Assembly: GCA_017464525.1 (NCBI GenBank)
Contig: JAFTZM010000036.1
Location: 35,179 to 99,178, forward strand
DNA from: Clostridia bacterium
GTDB lineage: Bacteria > Bacillota > Clostridia > Oscillospirales > QAKW01
Direction: 5' to 3'
Length of the DNA: 64,000 bases
Part shown: positions 17,317-25,978 of the stretch, in pieces
Layout of the letters: every line of letters starts with the position of its first letter
Position numbering within the stretch: the first letter of the stretch is position 1
Program-made: the position numbers and the translations under genes
Notes under the pieces: model-generated
The model's database searches: none
What the model saw: the letters and a program-made list of their open reading frames with translations, nothing else
Told to the model about the DNA's origin: nothing

Positions 17317-17337
17317 GCATTGGCTCAACCGTTTTTG
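17303..17337. terminator. Bidirectional terminator, near copy of 12571-12619
   Basis: ACGGTTGAGC/GCTCAACCGT stem with A and T runs on either side, between convergent genes. It holds the stop codons of both. Confidence 0.9.
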
Positions 17338-17840
17338 ATCTCAATTTGACAGCAGGACATGGTGGATAGGGCGGCCCGATGGGTCTCGGGGGTCACCCCG
17401 GCGCAGCAGGCGGCATCCACCGCAATGGGAAGTTCCGGATAATGCGCCTTTAGCAGCAGCGCATTGGACACCACGCAGATATCGGTACAAAGACCGATCA
17501 GCTCAAAGGAAGCCGCATCCTTTAGCAGCTCCGGCAGCTGCACCGAGCCAAAGGTGGGCTTTTCCACGGCGGTATAGTTCCGGCCGTTCAAAGCCTCTGC
17601 CACTACAGAATGGAGCCGCCACCCTTCTGTTCCCCGGATGCAATGAGGCACCGGCAGTTTTTGGCCTTCGGCGGTCTCCATATAGTTTTCCCCGTGGGTG
17701 TCGAAGGTGACGACGATCTCACCTTTGAAATTCTTGATCTTTTCTGCCACGGCGGGCAGGATGGCCACCGCCTCGGAGGTGCCCAAAGCGCCGTCCACAA
17801 AATCCTTTTGCATATCTACAACGATCAGATAATCCTTCAT
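17325..17840 (-). CDS. Isochorismatase-like cysteine hydrolase (nicotinamidase type)
   Basis: 171 residues. The catalytic triad of the family is recognisable: Asp9 in VVDMQKDF, Lys in VEKPTFGS, and Cys in IGLCTDICVVSNA. The layout, with FDTHGENY and CIRGTEGW near the metal site, is closest to bacterial nicotinamidases, which deamidate nicotinamide to nicotinate for NAD recycling, but substrate identity is not certain. ATG at 17840 is used because GAGGTG precedes it; the M20 peptidase gene ends eight bases upstream, so the two are probably co-transcribed. Confidence 0.87.
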   Translation of the reverse strand: MKDYLIVVDMQKDFVDGALGTSEAVAILPAVAEKIKNFKGEIVVTFDTHGENYMETAEGQKLPVPHCIRGTEGWRLHSVVAEALNGRNYTAVEKPTFGSVQLPELLKDAASFELIGLCTDICVVSNALLLKAHYPELPIAVDAACCAGVTPETHRAALSTMSCCQIEIKNG

Positions 17841-17848
17841 ATTACACC

Positions 17849-18997
17849 TCAAAAACCGTAGATCACCGCAGCGATCCGCTTGGCAGATTCTTCCAGAGAG
17901 GAAAGCCAGGCAAATTCATGGGGGGAATGGATCCCCTCCCCTTGGGTGCCGATGGAATCCACGCAAGGAATACCGAAATCTGTCACATCTGCCGCATCGG
18001 AGCCGCCGGTGCGGGTGCCGCTGCCGTCTAAGACCGGCAGGCCGTTAGCGGCAAAGATGTTGTTGATCTTTTCCAGCAGTTTTTCGTTGCGCTCTACCCG
18101 CTCCATAGGTAGCCGCAGGCTGATAGGTTCTGCCTTACAGCTGCAGCCGGGGATCTGGGGGGTTTGCTCGATCTCGGCCACCAGCCGCTGGATCTCGGCC
18201 AGCTGTTCTTTATTGACATAGCGGAAATCTACCCGAAGTTCGCAATGCTTGGGAACGGTATTGGTCACCGTCCCCCCTTGGATGACCCCGCAGTTGCAGG
18301 TAATGCCTTCCCCATCCTTCAGCTGCTCCAACCGCAGGATGATATGGGCGGCTTCGGCGATGGCATTAGCCCCCGACTCAAAGCACTTGGAGGCGTGTGC
18401 CTCCTGCCCGGAAACGGTTAATTTATAGGGAGCAATCCCCTTGCGGGCGATGCAGATCTTCCCCTTGGAATTTCCTTCCAGGTTCAAAAATGCGGCAGAA
18501 TCCTTGGCTTTTTCGCAGATATAACGGACGGTCGCTTTATGGCTGAATCGGCTGCTGACCTCTTCATCGGTCTGCAACAGCATCCGGATAGGGCGAGCGG
18601 TAAACCCGACTTGCTGCAGGGCATCCATGGCCAAAAGGCCGGCTACCACACCGCCTTTGCAGTCCACCACGCCGGGGCCGTGGATCTTTTCTCCCTCTAT
18701 GCGCACAGCGGGGGTACCGAAGGTGCCCACGGGATGAACGGTATCGATATGTCCGGAAAGGCTGATCGGGTTGCCCTTGGCATCAGGGTTCATGGTGATG
18801 CAGACCACATCCCCCGAAGCCTCCATGGGCTCCACCTCCACCTGCCAACCTTTTTTCTTTGCCAGATCGGCAATGTAACGGCCGCAGGCATCCACGCCCT
18901 CCTTATAGTCCGTAGGGCTCTCGATATTGCATACCTCGGCCCACACCTTGATATATTCCTCATTTAATGCTTCGATTTCATGAAAAAGCTGCTGCAT
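17849..18997 (-). CDS. M20 family metallopeptidase
   Basis: 382 residues. Zinc-site motifs of the M20/M28 clan: SGHIDTVHP, GPGVVDCKGG, LLQTDEEVSS (general base Glu) and, late, GTRTGGSDAADVTDFGIP. The lid domain (TVSGQEAHAS onward) is present. The family includes carboxypeptidase G2, ArgE and DapE; this one looks closest to the CPG2-like branch. It starts the short leftward operon with the nicotinamidase-like gene. Confidence 0.9.
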   Translation of the reverse strand: MQQLFHEIEALNEEYIKVWAEVCNIESPTDYKEGVDACGRYIADLAKKKGWQVEVEPMEASGDVVCITMNPDAKGNPISLSGHIDTVHPVGTFGTPAVRIEGEKIHGPGVVDCKGGVVAGLLAMDALQQVGFTARPIRMLLQTDEEVSSRFSHKATVRYICEKAKDSAAFLNLEGNSKGKICIARKGIAPYKLTVSGQEAHASKCFESGANAIAEAAHIILRLEQLKDGEGITCNCGVIQGGTVTNTVPKHCELRVDFRYVNKEQLAEIQRLVAEIEQTPQIPGCSCKAEPISLRLPMERVERNEKLLEKINNIFAANGLPVLDGSGTRTGGSDAADVTDFGIPCVDSIGTQGEGIHSPHEFAWLSSLEESAKRIAAVIYGF

Positions 18998-19025
18998 TTT
19001 TATTCACCTCAGGATTATAATAACA

Positions 19026-19057
19026 GAAAAACGCCCATTTTACAATAGGCGTTTTTC
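19026..19057. terminator. Terminator downstream of carD-like gene
   Basis: GAAAAACGCC/GGCGTTTTTC stem, 12-base loop. The stop codon of the CarD gene lies in the loop. Confidence 0.85.
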
Positions 19058-19555
19058 TACTTCGATCTGTTTCATAATAAAAGGCAGCACCTGATCCCGA
19101 TCGATCTTCAATACATAAGCGAATTCCTCATAGAGGATCCGCTCTGCATCCTTCAAAAATTTTTCATCGGACATCAGCAGATTTTTCTTTTGCTCCAGCC
19201 GGTTCTGCTGGCGAAGATAGAGGGTTTTGATCAACCTCACCAGCTGTTCCCGATCACCGCTGTTCAAAATCTCCTGAAAGATCCGACGGCGCTCGTTTTC
19301 GTTTTCGATCCAAAGCAGCTCTTCATCGGGCATGGAGCGGATCATCTCAAAGATCTCCTCGGCAGAGAGGATCCGCTTCATTTTGGAAACAAGGGCCTCA
19401 TTTTGCATCGGAACATAGATGGAAGAGGAACGTTCGAAAACCGGCTTGAGCAGAAAATATTCCATTTCTCTGCCGCCCATCCGGCGCACCACCGTTTCCG
19501 CCACCTTACATACCCCGTGTGAACCGTATAAAACCGTGTCATTTACTTTGATCAT
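19040..19555 (-). CDS. CarD/CdnL-type RNA polymerase-binding regulator
   Basis: 171 residues. The N-terminal CarD_TRCF domain is clear (MIKVNDTVLYGSHGVCKVAE, then EYFLLKPVF), followed by an all-helical domain. Proteins of this type bind the RNA polymerase beta subunit and stabilise open promoter complexes. ATG at 19555 matches the family N-terminus; the upstream extension overlaps the small Cys-rich gene and is not family-like. The two genes overlap by 17 bases and share the leader at 19795-19893. Confidence 0.9.
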   Translation of the reverse strand: MIKVNDTVLYGSHGVCKVAETVVRRMGGREMEYFLLKPVFERSSSIYVPMQNEALVSKMKRILSAEEIFEMIRSMPDEELLWIENENERRRIFQEILNSGDREQLVRLIKTLYLRQQNRLEQKKNLLMSDEKFLKDAERILYEEFAYVLKIDRDQVLPFIMKQIEVEKRLL

Positions 19556-19781
19556 TGTTCCTGCGCTCCTTCCAGGGCATTTTACCCCCAAAATAGGTTC
19601 CGGCGATTTTGGATTGAACTTCCGGCTCCAGACCATTCAGCCGCTGCTGCCAAAGGGTTCTGGAAGCATCGGCTTCCCGCTCCTCCCGGTAAAAGCTACA
19701 ATGCCCTTTGCAGGATTCTACCCGCAGGATCTTGCAGCAGCCGCCGCCCGCCAGATGGATGCATTTTGATTGACTGTTCAT
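19539..19781 (-). CDS. Small cysteine-rich protein
   Basis: 80 residues with a run of cysteines near the N-terminus (CIHLAGGGCCKILRVESC then KGHCSFY), a possible metal or redox site, followed by a charged helical half. GGAG eight bases before the ATG. Similar short proteins occur in Clostridia without known function; I do not recognise a named family. The gene overlaps carD by 17 bases, suggesting coupled expression and possibly a metal- or redox-linked role in transcription (inference). Confidence 0.7.
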   Translation of the reverse strand: MNSQSKCIHLAGGGCCKILRVESCKGHCSFYREEREADASRTLWQQRLNGLEPEVQSKIAGTYFGGKMPWKERRNNDQSK

Positions 19782-19794
19782 AGTTTTTCTCCAA

Positions 19795-19853
19795 ATAAAA
19801 AAACGTGCCCTTTGCTCAACCGGACTTACGTTCCGCTAAGCAAACAGCACGTT
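19795..19853 (-). promoter_or_regulatory. Terminator-like leader hairpin ahead of Cys protein/CarD operon
   Basis: Read on the minus strand, a three-tier stem: AACGTGC/GCACGTT, TTTGCT/AGCAAA and CGGAAC/GTCCG with a GTAA loop, ending in seven T. It begins only a few bases after the predicted transcription start and ends just before the ribosome-binding site, so it could be an attenuator or a short RNA of its own. Confidence 0.7.
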
Positions 19854-19864
19854 GATGTATAAAT

Positions 19865-19893
19865 ATTATAGCATCTTTTGGGGGAAATTTCAA
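19865..19893 (-). promoter_or_regulatory. Promoter of the Cys protein/CarD operon
   Basis: Minus strand TTGAAA (19888-19893), 17 bases, TATAAT (19865-19870) with a TG extended -10. Expected start near 19858. Confidence 0.8.
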
Positions 19894-19902
19894 GAAAGTT
19901 TT

Positions 19903-20478
19903 TTATCGCATTTCATCCAGAGTCAGTTCAAAAGCGGGAAGAAATTCCTTCATAAAGAGGGCGACCTCCGGCAGAGGATTGGCCGCCAAGGTCTCCCGAA
20001 TGGATTGCTCTGCCATTTTGAATTCCAGATTGCCGGTCTTGCGCTCCTCAATGCATTTGATGAGGGCCGAAAGCTTATCCGCCGCCTTTACCAAGGGCTT
20101 GAGGATCGCGTCCTCCTCGTTGAGGAGGGGGGCATACTCCCCCGCCAGATCCGCCGGAAGCATAGCAAGCAGGCTTTCATTGGCCGCCTGCTCCACCCCT
20201 TTAAAGGCGGTCTCGATGGAAGAATTCTGGTATTTCACCGGGGTGGGCATATCACCGGTGAGGATCTCATGGGCATCATGAAACATTCCCATCACCGCCG
20301 CCCGGTCGGCATTATAGTTTTTTCCGCAGCGGGTATTCCCCAGCTTTGCCAAGGCATGGGCCAGCACCGCCACCTCCAGGGTGTGCTCGGTGAGGGTCTC
20401 CTGCCGGGAATTGCGCATCAGCGCCCAACGGTCGATATATTTCATGCGAAAGAGCATGGAAAAGAAATTACTGTTCAT
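19903..20478 (-). CDS. HD-domain 5'-nucleotidase, YfbR-like
   Basis: 191 residues. HD-domain metal ligands are recognisable: His in [25 protein letters not shown] (the HD pair) and a later Asp in VKAADKLSA. YfbR-type proteins dephosphorylate deoxynucleoside 5'-monophosphates. The N-terminus [17 protein letters not shown] matches that family. ATG at 20478 overlaps the end of clpX by 11 bases and has GGGAGA upstream, so the gene is coupled to clpX. Confidence 0.87.
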   Translation of the reverse strand: MNSNFFSMLFRMKYIDRWALMRNSRQETLTEHTLEVAVLAHALAKLGNTRCGKNYNADRAAVMGMFHDAHEILTGDMPTPVKYQNSSIETAFKGVEQAANESLLAMLPADLAGEYAPLLNEEDAILKPLVKAADKLSALIKCIEERKTGNLEFKMAEQSIRETLAANPLPEVALFMKEFLPAFELTLDEMR

Positions 20479-21730
20479 CGCCGTTCTCCCGATATTCGAT
20501 CTTGATCTCACCCTCGCCCAGAATGAAATCCCGGTCCACCGTCACCCGGGCAACATTTTCCAAGGAAGGCACCCGGTACATCACGTCCATCATGGAGTTC
20601 TCAATAATCGCACGCAGGCCCCGGGCACCGGTCTTCTGCTTGATAGTCTTATCAGCAATGGCCTTTAACGCATCGTCGGTGAAGTGTAATTCTACACCAT
20701 CCAGGGCAAAGAGCTTTTTATACTGCTTCACAATGGCGTTTTTGGGCTCGGTTAGAATCTTCAGCATAGCCTCCTCATCCAGCTCATTAAGAGCCACCAG
20801 AATAGGAAGCCGCCCCACCAGCTCGGGGATCACGCCGAATTTGGAGATATCATGGCTTTCGATCTTCTGGTAGATCTCGCTTAAGGAGGGGCCGTCCTTC
20901 CCCTTGACCTCGGCACCGAAGCCCAGAGAGGATTTACCGATCCGCTTGGAGACCACATTCTGGATCCCATCAAAGGAGCCGCCGCAGATAAAGAGGATAT
21001 TAGAGGTATCCACCTGAATAAACTCCTGATTAGGGTGCTTTCTGCCGCCCTGAGGAGGCACATTGGAAACAGTACCCTCCACGATCTTCAGCAGCGCCTG
21101 CTGCACACCCTCGCCGCTTACATCCCGAGTGATGGAAACATTTTCACTCTTGCGGGCTATCTTATCGATCTCGTCCACATAGATGATCCCCTTCTGGGCA
21201 CGCTCCACATCAAAATCCGCCGCCTGCAGCAGCTTCAAAAGGATATTTTCCACATCCTCGCCCACATAGCCGGCCTCGGTCAGGGTGGTGGCATCGGCAA
21301 TGGCAAAGGGAACATTAAGGATCTTGGCCAGCGTTTTGGCCAGATAGGTCTTACCGCTTCCGGTGGGGCCCACCAGCAGGATATTGCTCTTTTGCAGCTC
21401 CACACCGTCCTCATCCGGTTCAGTATGGAGAATGCGCTTATAATGGTTGTATACCGCCACGGAAAGGGCGATCTTCGCCCGATCCTGGCCGATAACATAT
21501 TCATCCAGAAACCGCTTGATCTCCTGAGGCTTATAAACATGAATCTCCTGATCCTGCTTTTTGCCACGCCCCCGCTGGCGGGGCTGATGGCGGGAATCAT
21601 ACCCGTTCTGGATCAGAATATCCATGCACAGCTCCACACATTCAGCGCAGATCAGCCCATCGATTCCTTCGATCATATTTGCCTCCTGGGCGGTGCGGCC
21701 GCAGAAGGAACAAGTCTTTTTTTCGGACAT
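20468..21730 (-). CDS. clpX: ATP-dependent Clp protease ATPase subunit ClpX
   Basis: 420 residues. An N-terminal zinc-binding domain (CSFC at 7-10, CAEC at 28-31), AAA+ Walker A GPTGSGKT (121-128), Walker [11 protein letters not shown], the substrate-pore and IGF-type loops, sensor II and the C-terminal [10 protein letters not shown]. It unfolds substrates and feeds them to ClpP. ATG at 21730 follows AAGGAG; upstream in-frame residues are not family-like. A terminator separates it from clpP upstream. Confidence 0.98.
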   Translation of the reverse strand: MSEKKTCSFCGRTAQEANMIEGIDGLICAECVELCMDILIQNGYDSRHQPRQRGRGKKQDQEIHVYKPQEIKRFLDEYVIGQDRAKIALSVAVYNHYKRILHTEPDEDGVELQKSNILLVGPTGSGKTYLAKTLAKILNVPFAIADATTLTEAGYVGEDVENILLKLLQAADFDVERAQKGIIYVDEIDKIARKSENVSITRDVSGEGVQQALLKIVEGTVSNVPPQGGRKHPNQEFIQVDTSNILFICGGSFDGIQNVVSKRIGKSSLGFGAEVKGKDGPSLSEIYQKIESHDISKFGVIPELVGRLPILVALNELDEEAMLKILTEPKNAIVKQYKKLFALDGVELHFTDDALKAIADKTIKQKTGARGLRAIIENSMMDVMYRVPSLENVARVTVDRDFILGEGEIKIEYRENGDEQ

Positions 21731-21742
21731 AGTTTTCTCCTT

Positions 21743-21771
21743 AAAAAAGGGAGGGATCTGGTCCCTCCCTT
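21743..21771 (-). terminator. Terminator between clpP and clpX
   Basis: Minus-strand stem AAGGGAGGGA/TCCCTCCCTT with a 5-base loop and a run of T, directly after the clpP stop. It would make clpX expression partly dependent on read-through. Confidence 0.85.
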
Positions 21772-21774
21772 TCA

Positions 21775-22356
21775 TTATCTGTGCGCAATGACCTCGTCTA
21801 CCAAACCGTATTCCTTGGCTTCTTCAGCGGAAAGGAAGTTATCGCGGTCGGTATCCCGCACGATCTCCTCCAAGCTCCGGCCGGTAAAATCAGCCAACAT
21901 CCGGTTCAGCTTATCCTTGGTCTTTTTGAGATTTCTATTGCGGATCTCCACCTCGGTGGCGCTGCCCATGATCCCGCCCAAGGGCTGATGGATCATCACC
22001 TCGCTATTGGGAAGGCAGTAACGCTTCCCCTTGGCGCCGGCAGCCAGCAGAAAGGCACCCATGCTCGCGGCCATACCGATACAGATGGTGGAAACATCAC
22101 ATTTGATATACTGCATTGTATCAAAGATGGCCAAACCGGCAGTTACAGACCCGCCGGGGGAATTGATATAAAAACTGATATCCTTATCGGGATCCTGGCT
22201 TTCCAGATACAGCAACTGGGCGATCACCAGGCTGGCCGTGGTATCGTTTACCTCTTCTGTGAGCATAATAATGCGGTCGTTCAGAAGGCGGGAATAGATA
22301 TCATAAGACCGCTCGCCGTGACCGGTCTGCTCCACCACCATGGGTACTAAACTCAT
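21775..22356 (-). CDS. clpP: ATP-dependent Clp protease proteolytic subunit ClpP
   Basis: 193 residues with the full catalytic triad Ser98 (GMAASMGA), His123 (MIHQPLGG) and Asp172 (DTDRDNF). The N-terminus ([20 protein letters not shown]) and length are those of the housekeeping enzyme. AAGGAGA precedes the ATG. Order on the minus strand is tig, clpP, clpX, nucleotidase. A large structured element separates it from tig. Confidence 0.98.
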   Translation of the reverse strand: MSLVPMVVEQTGHGERSYDIYSRLLNDRIIMLTEEVNDTTASLVIAQLLYLESQDPDKDISFYINSPGGSVTAGLAIFDTMQYIKCDVSTICIGMAASMGAFLLAAGAKGKRYCLPNSEVMIHQPLGGIMGSATEVEIRNRNLKKTKDKLNRMLADFTGRSLEEIVRDTDRDNFLSAEEAKEYGLVDEVIAHR

Positions 22357-22390
22357 AGAAAATCTCCTTAGTAACTGAAATTACTCTGCT

Positions 22391-22668
22391 TTAGCCAAAG
22401 CATTGATACTTGAACCAGATTTTGGAACACGTATTTTAAGCTGAGGCTTTGTTGAAATACTCGCAAATCCGCCAGGATTTGCTGCGTTTTGCGCCGCGCC
22501 CACCGAAAAATCCGTTGTTCCAAAATTCTGCGACCTGAAAGGCGCGGTTTTTTGAATGATTTTTGGGGAAGCGGAGCTAATAAGGCTGACGCCTATTGGC
22601 GACAATGAGCCGAAAAGCATCGAAAACCCGCCCTTTCAGGCCGATTCAAGTTTCATTGCTTTGGCTAT
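22391..22668. repeat. Structured palindromic element between tig and clpP
   Basis: Three inverted-repeat arms abut: outer arm 22391-22414 with 22645-22668 (21 of 24 matches), arm 22416-22429 with 22516-22530, and arm 22531-22558 with 22616-22643. The second arm encloses hairpins at 22431-22460 and 22463-22482. The third runs to a TATT tip near 22595. No convincing gene lies inside. The outer right arm contains the tig stop codon and last codons. Looks like an inserted palindromic element or a large structured RNA in the tig-clpP transcript. Confidence 0.75.
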
Positions 22669-24022
22669 CTTCGGATTCTTCTTCCTTCTTGGCAGTCTTC
22701 TTTGCTGCGGGCTTCTTGGCAGCAGCCTTCTTAGCGGCGGCCTTTTCCTCGGTGATCTCGGCATTGGCACGGATCAGCTCAACAGCCTTGGATACAGCGC
22801 AATCCATGGTGATGTCTTCCTTGGGCAGGTACATCTTGACCTGATCCACAGGCATCCCGTAAGCATCGGCAATATCCTTATATTCCTTCTCGATATCCTC
22901 ATCGGATACTACAACGCCTTCCAGCTCAACAACCTTTTCCAGAGCCAGGCGAACCTTTACCTGCTTCTCAGCATCAGTTCTGAAGCCGCCGCGGAAGGCA
23001 TCCATATCCATCCCGGTATACTGCAGGTAGGTCTTGAGATCCAAGCCGGAGCCGGCCAGGCGCTGCTCAAACTCACCGCACATATTGTCTACCTTCTGCT
23101 CGATCATGGCATCGGGGATCTCAACCTCTGTGTTCTCCAGCAGAGCGTCGATCAGAGCGTTATCCAGCTCGTTATCGGACTGCTTTGCCTTCTGCTCCTT
23201 CAGCTTCTTCTTGATATCCTTCTTCAGATCAGCCAGGGTATCGAATTCGCTGACATCCTTAGCGAACTCATCGTCCAGCTCAGGCAGCTCGATCTCCTTG
23301 ACCTCGTTGATATGGCAATCAAAGATCGCAGCCTTGCCGGCCAGATCCTCGGCATGATACTCAGCAGGGAAGGTAACCTCTACCTTTACATCCTCACCGG
23401 CTTTCTTGCCCACCAGCTGGGGCTCAAAGCCGGGGATAAAACTGCCGGAGCCCAGAACTAGATCATAGTTCTCGCCCTTACCGCCATCGAAATGAACGCC
23501 GTCTACAGAACCGTCGAAGTTAATGTTGACAGTATCGCCGTCCTTAGACTCACGGTCTACCACAACGGTGCGCTCATTCTGCTTCTGCAGACGCTCCAGC
23601 TCAGCCTTCACTTCGGACTCGGTTACATTATAGACAGTCTTGGTAACTTTTAAACCTTTATATTCCTTAACGGTCACTTCAGGCTTCACGGTGCAAACGA
23701 CCTTCATGGTAAAGCCTTCGCCATCCACCTCAGTGATCTCCACATCGGGGCGAGCCACGATCTTCAGGCCGGCTTCTGCCACAGCATCATCGCAAGCCTT
23801 GGGATAAAGTTCATTTACTGCATCCTCAAAAAAGACACCCTCGCCGTACAGGCGCTCCACCACCTTACGGGGAGCCTTACCCTTCCGGAAGCCGGGTACG
23901 GTGATCTTGGAGAGGTTCTTCTTGAAAGCGGCATCCACTGCAGCCTTAAATTCCTCACCCTTGACCTCAACGGTCAACTCAACCATGCTCTTTTCCAGGT
24001 TTTTTACTTCTTTAACAGTCAT
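22646..24022 (-). CDS. tig: Trigger factor
   Basis: 458 residues. The ribosome-binding domain carries the signature GFRKGKAPRKVVE (near residues 45-57), the FKBP-type prolyl isomerase domain follows (GDTVNINFDGSVDG, SFIPGFEPQLVGKKAGED), then the C-terminal chaperone domain. A tail of Lys/Ala repeats (AAAKKAAAKKPAAKK) ends in a short segment encoded within the palindromic arm described at 22645-22668. It binds nascent chains at the ribosome exit. GGAGG precedes the ATG at good spacing. Confidence 0.97.
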   Translation of the reverse strand: MTVKEVKNLEKSMVELTVEVKGEEFKAAVDAAFKKNLSKITVPGFRKGKAPRKVVERLYGEGVFFEDAVNELYPKACDDAVAEAGLKIVARPDVEITEVDGEGFTMKVVCTVKPEVTVKEYKGLKVTKTVYNVTESEVKAELERLQKQNERTVVVDRESKDGDTVNINFDGSVDGVHFDGGKGENYDLVLGSGSFIPGFEPQLVGKKAGEDVKVEVTFPAEYHAEDLAGKAAIFDCHINEVKEIELPELDDEFAKDVSEFDTLADLKKDIKKKLKEQKAKQSDNELDNALIDALLENTEVEIPDAMIEQKVDNMCGEFEQRLAGSGLDLKTYLQYTGMDMDAFRGGFRTDAEKQVKVRLALEKVVELEGVVVSDEDIEKEYKDIADAYGMPVDQVKMYLPKEDITMDCAVSKAVELIRANAEITEEKAAAKKAAAKKPAAKKTAKKEEESEDSQSNET

Positions 24023-24064
24023 CCTATTTTTACCTCCATATGAATTTCCTTCATAACTCTATTT

Positions 24065-24093
24065 ATTTTATAATTAACGGGCGAAAAAGTCAA
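24065..24093 (-). promoter_or_regulatory. Promoter of tig
   Basis: Minus strand TTGACT (24088-24093), 17 bases, TAAAAT (24065-24070). Confidence 0.65.
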
Positions 24094-24851
24094 CACTTAC
24101 CTTTGAAATAGGAGAGAAGTTTCACCCAAAAACCGCATCTTTTTTGGTTATTTTGATTAGTTTTCGGCTCCGGATGGATCAAAAGGGGGCAAAAATCCAG
24201 CGCATCTGCCGAGATCAGGGTATAAGAAATGCCATCCCGCACCGTGGTTCCGGCCTGCAAAGCAGCCGGGCCGTGGATATGGCCGTAGTAGACCCGACGC
24301 ACCCCGTACTGCTTTAAAAGCGTTTCATAGGGCGCCTGATCGCCGCCGAAGGGGGGATAATGGAAAAAGACGATCTTTTCCTTTTCCTCCCCTGCCGCCT
24401 CCAGGGAATGGCGCAGCCGCTGCACCTCCCGCTCCAGAAGCTTTTTATCCTGCTCGGAGGTACTTTCCGGCTCCCAGCCCCGGGTCCCGCAAAGCACCAC
24501 ATCCTCGCAGGGGATCGCTACATTAAATAAAAAGAAAAAATCCTCCCATTTCCGCTCAGCCAGAAAGCGTTCCATTTTGGCAACCGTCTCCCACCAATAA
24601 TCGTGGTTGCCCTTGAGCAGCACCTTTCGGCCGGGCAGTTCATGGAAAAAGCGCAGATCCGCCTCCGCCTCCTTCAGGGACATCGCCCAGGAAAGATCTC
24701 CTGCCAGAACCACCGTATCTTCGGCAGAGACCTTTTCCAGCCATGCTTTTTTGATTTTTTCGTGATGGTTCTCCCAACGGCTGCCAAAAATATCCATGGG
24801 CTTATGGGAAGAAAAGGAAAGATGCGGATCCCCCAATACAAAAATTGCCAA
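24090..24851 (-). CDS. Metallophosphoesterase
   Basis: 253 residues with the full calcineurin-like set: GDPHLSF, LAGDLSW, LKGNHDYWW, and GHIHGP near the end. Such enzymes are phosphodiesterases or phosphatases with two metal ions; no substrate is evident. The start is TTG at 24851: GAGGAGG lies at 24861-24867 and the first residues MAIFVLGD begin the core strand, so no ATG can replace it. It ends inside the tig promoter region and is divergent from the DUF1540 gene. Confidence 0.88.
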   Translation of the reverse strand: MAIFVLGDPHLSFSSHKPMDIFGSRWENHHEKIKKAWLEKVSAEDTVVLAGDLSWAMSLKEAEADLRFFHELPGRKVLLKGNHDYWWETVAKMERFLAERKWEDFFFLFNVAIPCEDVVLCGTRGWEPESTSEQDKKLLEREVQRLRHSLEAAGEEKEKIVFFHYPPFGGDQAPYETLLKQYGVRRVYYGHIHGPAALQAGTTVRDGISYTLISADALDFCPLLIHPEPKTNQNNQKRCGFWVKLLSYFKGKC

Positions 24852-24906
24852 AATAAATCACCTCCTCGGGGGCTATACTATTTCTCGGAAAGGAGTGTAA
24901 CAACAC

Positions 24907-25065
24907 ATGATGAATTCTGTTAATTCCGGTGTGGACTGCAAGGTAACCAATTGCCATTATCACACCACCGACAATAAGTGTACTGCCGAAAAGATCGAGG
25001 TCAGCAATTGCGCTGATTGCCACAATTGCTCCGATACCTTCTGCAAAACTTATAAGGAGAAATAA
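24907..25065 (+). CDS. DUF1540 cysteine-rich mini-protein
   Basis: 52 residues. It contains the DUF1540 pattern, cysteines spaced CKVTNCHYH...KCTAEKIEV, and four further cysteines (CADCHNC, FC). Members are common in clostridia and bacilli, often produced late in growth, and probably bind metal; function is not established. AAGGAGTG lies 9 bases upstream; ATG at 24910 is an alternative start. Divergent from the phosphoesterase gene. Confidence 0.87.
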   Translation: MMNSVNSGVDCKVTNCHYHTTDNKCTAEKIEVSNCADCHNCSDTFCKTYKEK

Positions 25066-25076
25066 TCCCTTCCGGT

Positions 25077-25101
25077 AAGAGCGCCTACGGGCGCTCTTTT
25101 A
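25077..25101. terminator. Bidirectional terminator after the DUF1540 gene
   Basis: AAGAGCGCC/GGCGCTCTT with a TACG loop. It covers the stop codon of the convergent dipeptidase gene. Confidence 0.85.
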
Positions 25102-25978
25102 AATTTTGATCCAAATACCGCTTCATATTGCCGTATAACAGATCCTCGCTGAGAAGATCCCCCAGCCGGGGCAGCGCGTGAAGATCCGGCAGATCCATCG
25201 GCGTGGCCTCGATCCCGTCGAAATCGCTGCCAAAAGCCAGGATCTCTCTGCCGCCCAAGGAAAGTACATAGCGGATATGCAGCAGGATATCTTCAATATA
25301 AGCATTTTTCTTTTTGGATAAAAAGGGCGGGTAAAAGTTGATCCCCATCAGCCCCTTTTTACGGATCAGGGCTTTGATCTGATCGTCGGTCAGGTTCCGG
25401 GGATGATCCACCAATCCATAGCAATTGGAATGGGTGGCTGCCACATGATCCGGCAGCAGCTCCAGCACCTCATCAGCCGAGCGGTGGTTCATATGGGACA
25501 GATCCACCGTGATCCCCGCCTCCCGCAGCATCAGCGACGCATCTCGGCCCTGAGGAGTGAGGCCCTGCTCCGAGTGAATACCGCCGGCAAGTTCATTCCC
25601 CCGGTTATAGCACAGCCCCGCAAAGGCGATGCCCTTTTGCCGCAGTTCCTGAACCATCCGGTAATTTTTGAAAAAGCCGCCGCCCTCAATACTGAAAAGA
25701 TAGGGCGTTCTTCCTGCCGCAAAGGCTTCATCGATCTCGGCGGCGGTGCGGCAGAGCACCAGCGCCGGATAACGGCGGAGCATCTCCTCCGCATAGGCAT
25801 AAACTGCTCGGAAATAGCGATAGGGATCTTCCTCCGTATCGGGAATATAAATGGCATAGGTCTGCAGGTGGCGAAAAGGGGGATCCCGTTTCAGCTGCAG
25901 GCTCGGGTCACCGAGATCGCTGCGGTTATCATAGCAGCGCCAAAGGGTATCGCAATGCAGGTCTCCGAAATAATTCAT
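25085..25978 (-). CDS. Membrane dipeptidase (M19 renal dipeptidase family)
   Basis: 297 residues. Zinc ligands and neighbours of family M19 are present: GDLHCDTL (His-x-Asp), the bridging Glu in FSIEGG, ATHSNC, and AFGSDFDGI near the C-terminus. The family cleaves dipeptides, including D-amino-acid ones. No signal peptide, as usual in bacteria. The YraN gene overlaps its start by four bases, placing it at the end of a long leftward operon from lepB. Confidence 0.9.
   Translation of the reverse strand: MNYFGDLHCDTLWRCYDNRSDLGDPSLQLKRDPPFRHLQTYAIYIPDTEEDPYRYFRAVYAYAEEMLRRYPALVLCRTAAEIDEAFAAGRTPYLFSIEGGGFFKNYRMVQELRQKGIAFAGLCYNRGNELAGGIHSEQGLTPQGRDASLMLREAGITVDLSHMNHRSADEVLELLPDHVAATHSNCYGLVDHPRNLTDDQIKALIRKKGLMGINFYPPFLSKKKNAYIEDILLHIRYVLSLGGREILAFGSDFDGIEATPMDLPDLHALPRLGDLLSEDLLYGNMKRYLDQNLKERP

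Noticed and set aside
22381..22620. 79-residue open frame between clpP and tig
   Set aside because: Lies inside the palindromic element; composition and lack of a ribosome-binding site argue against coding.
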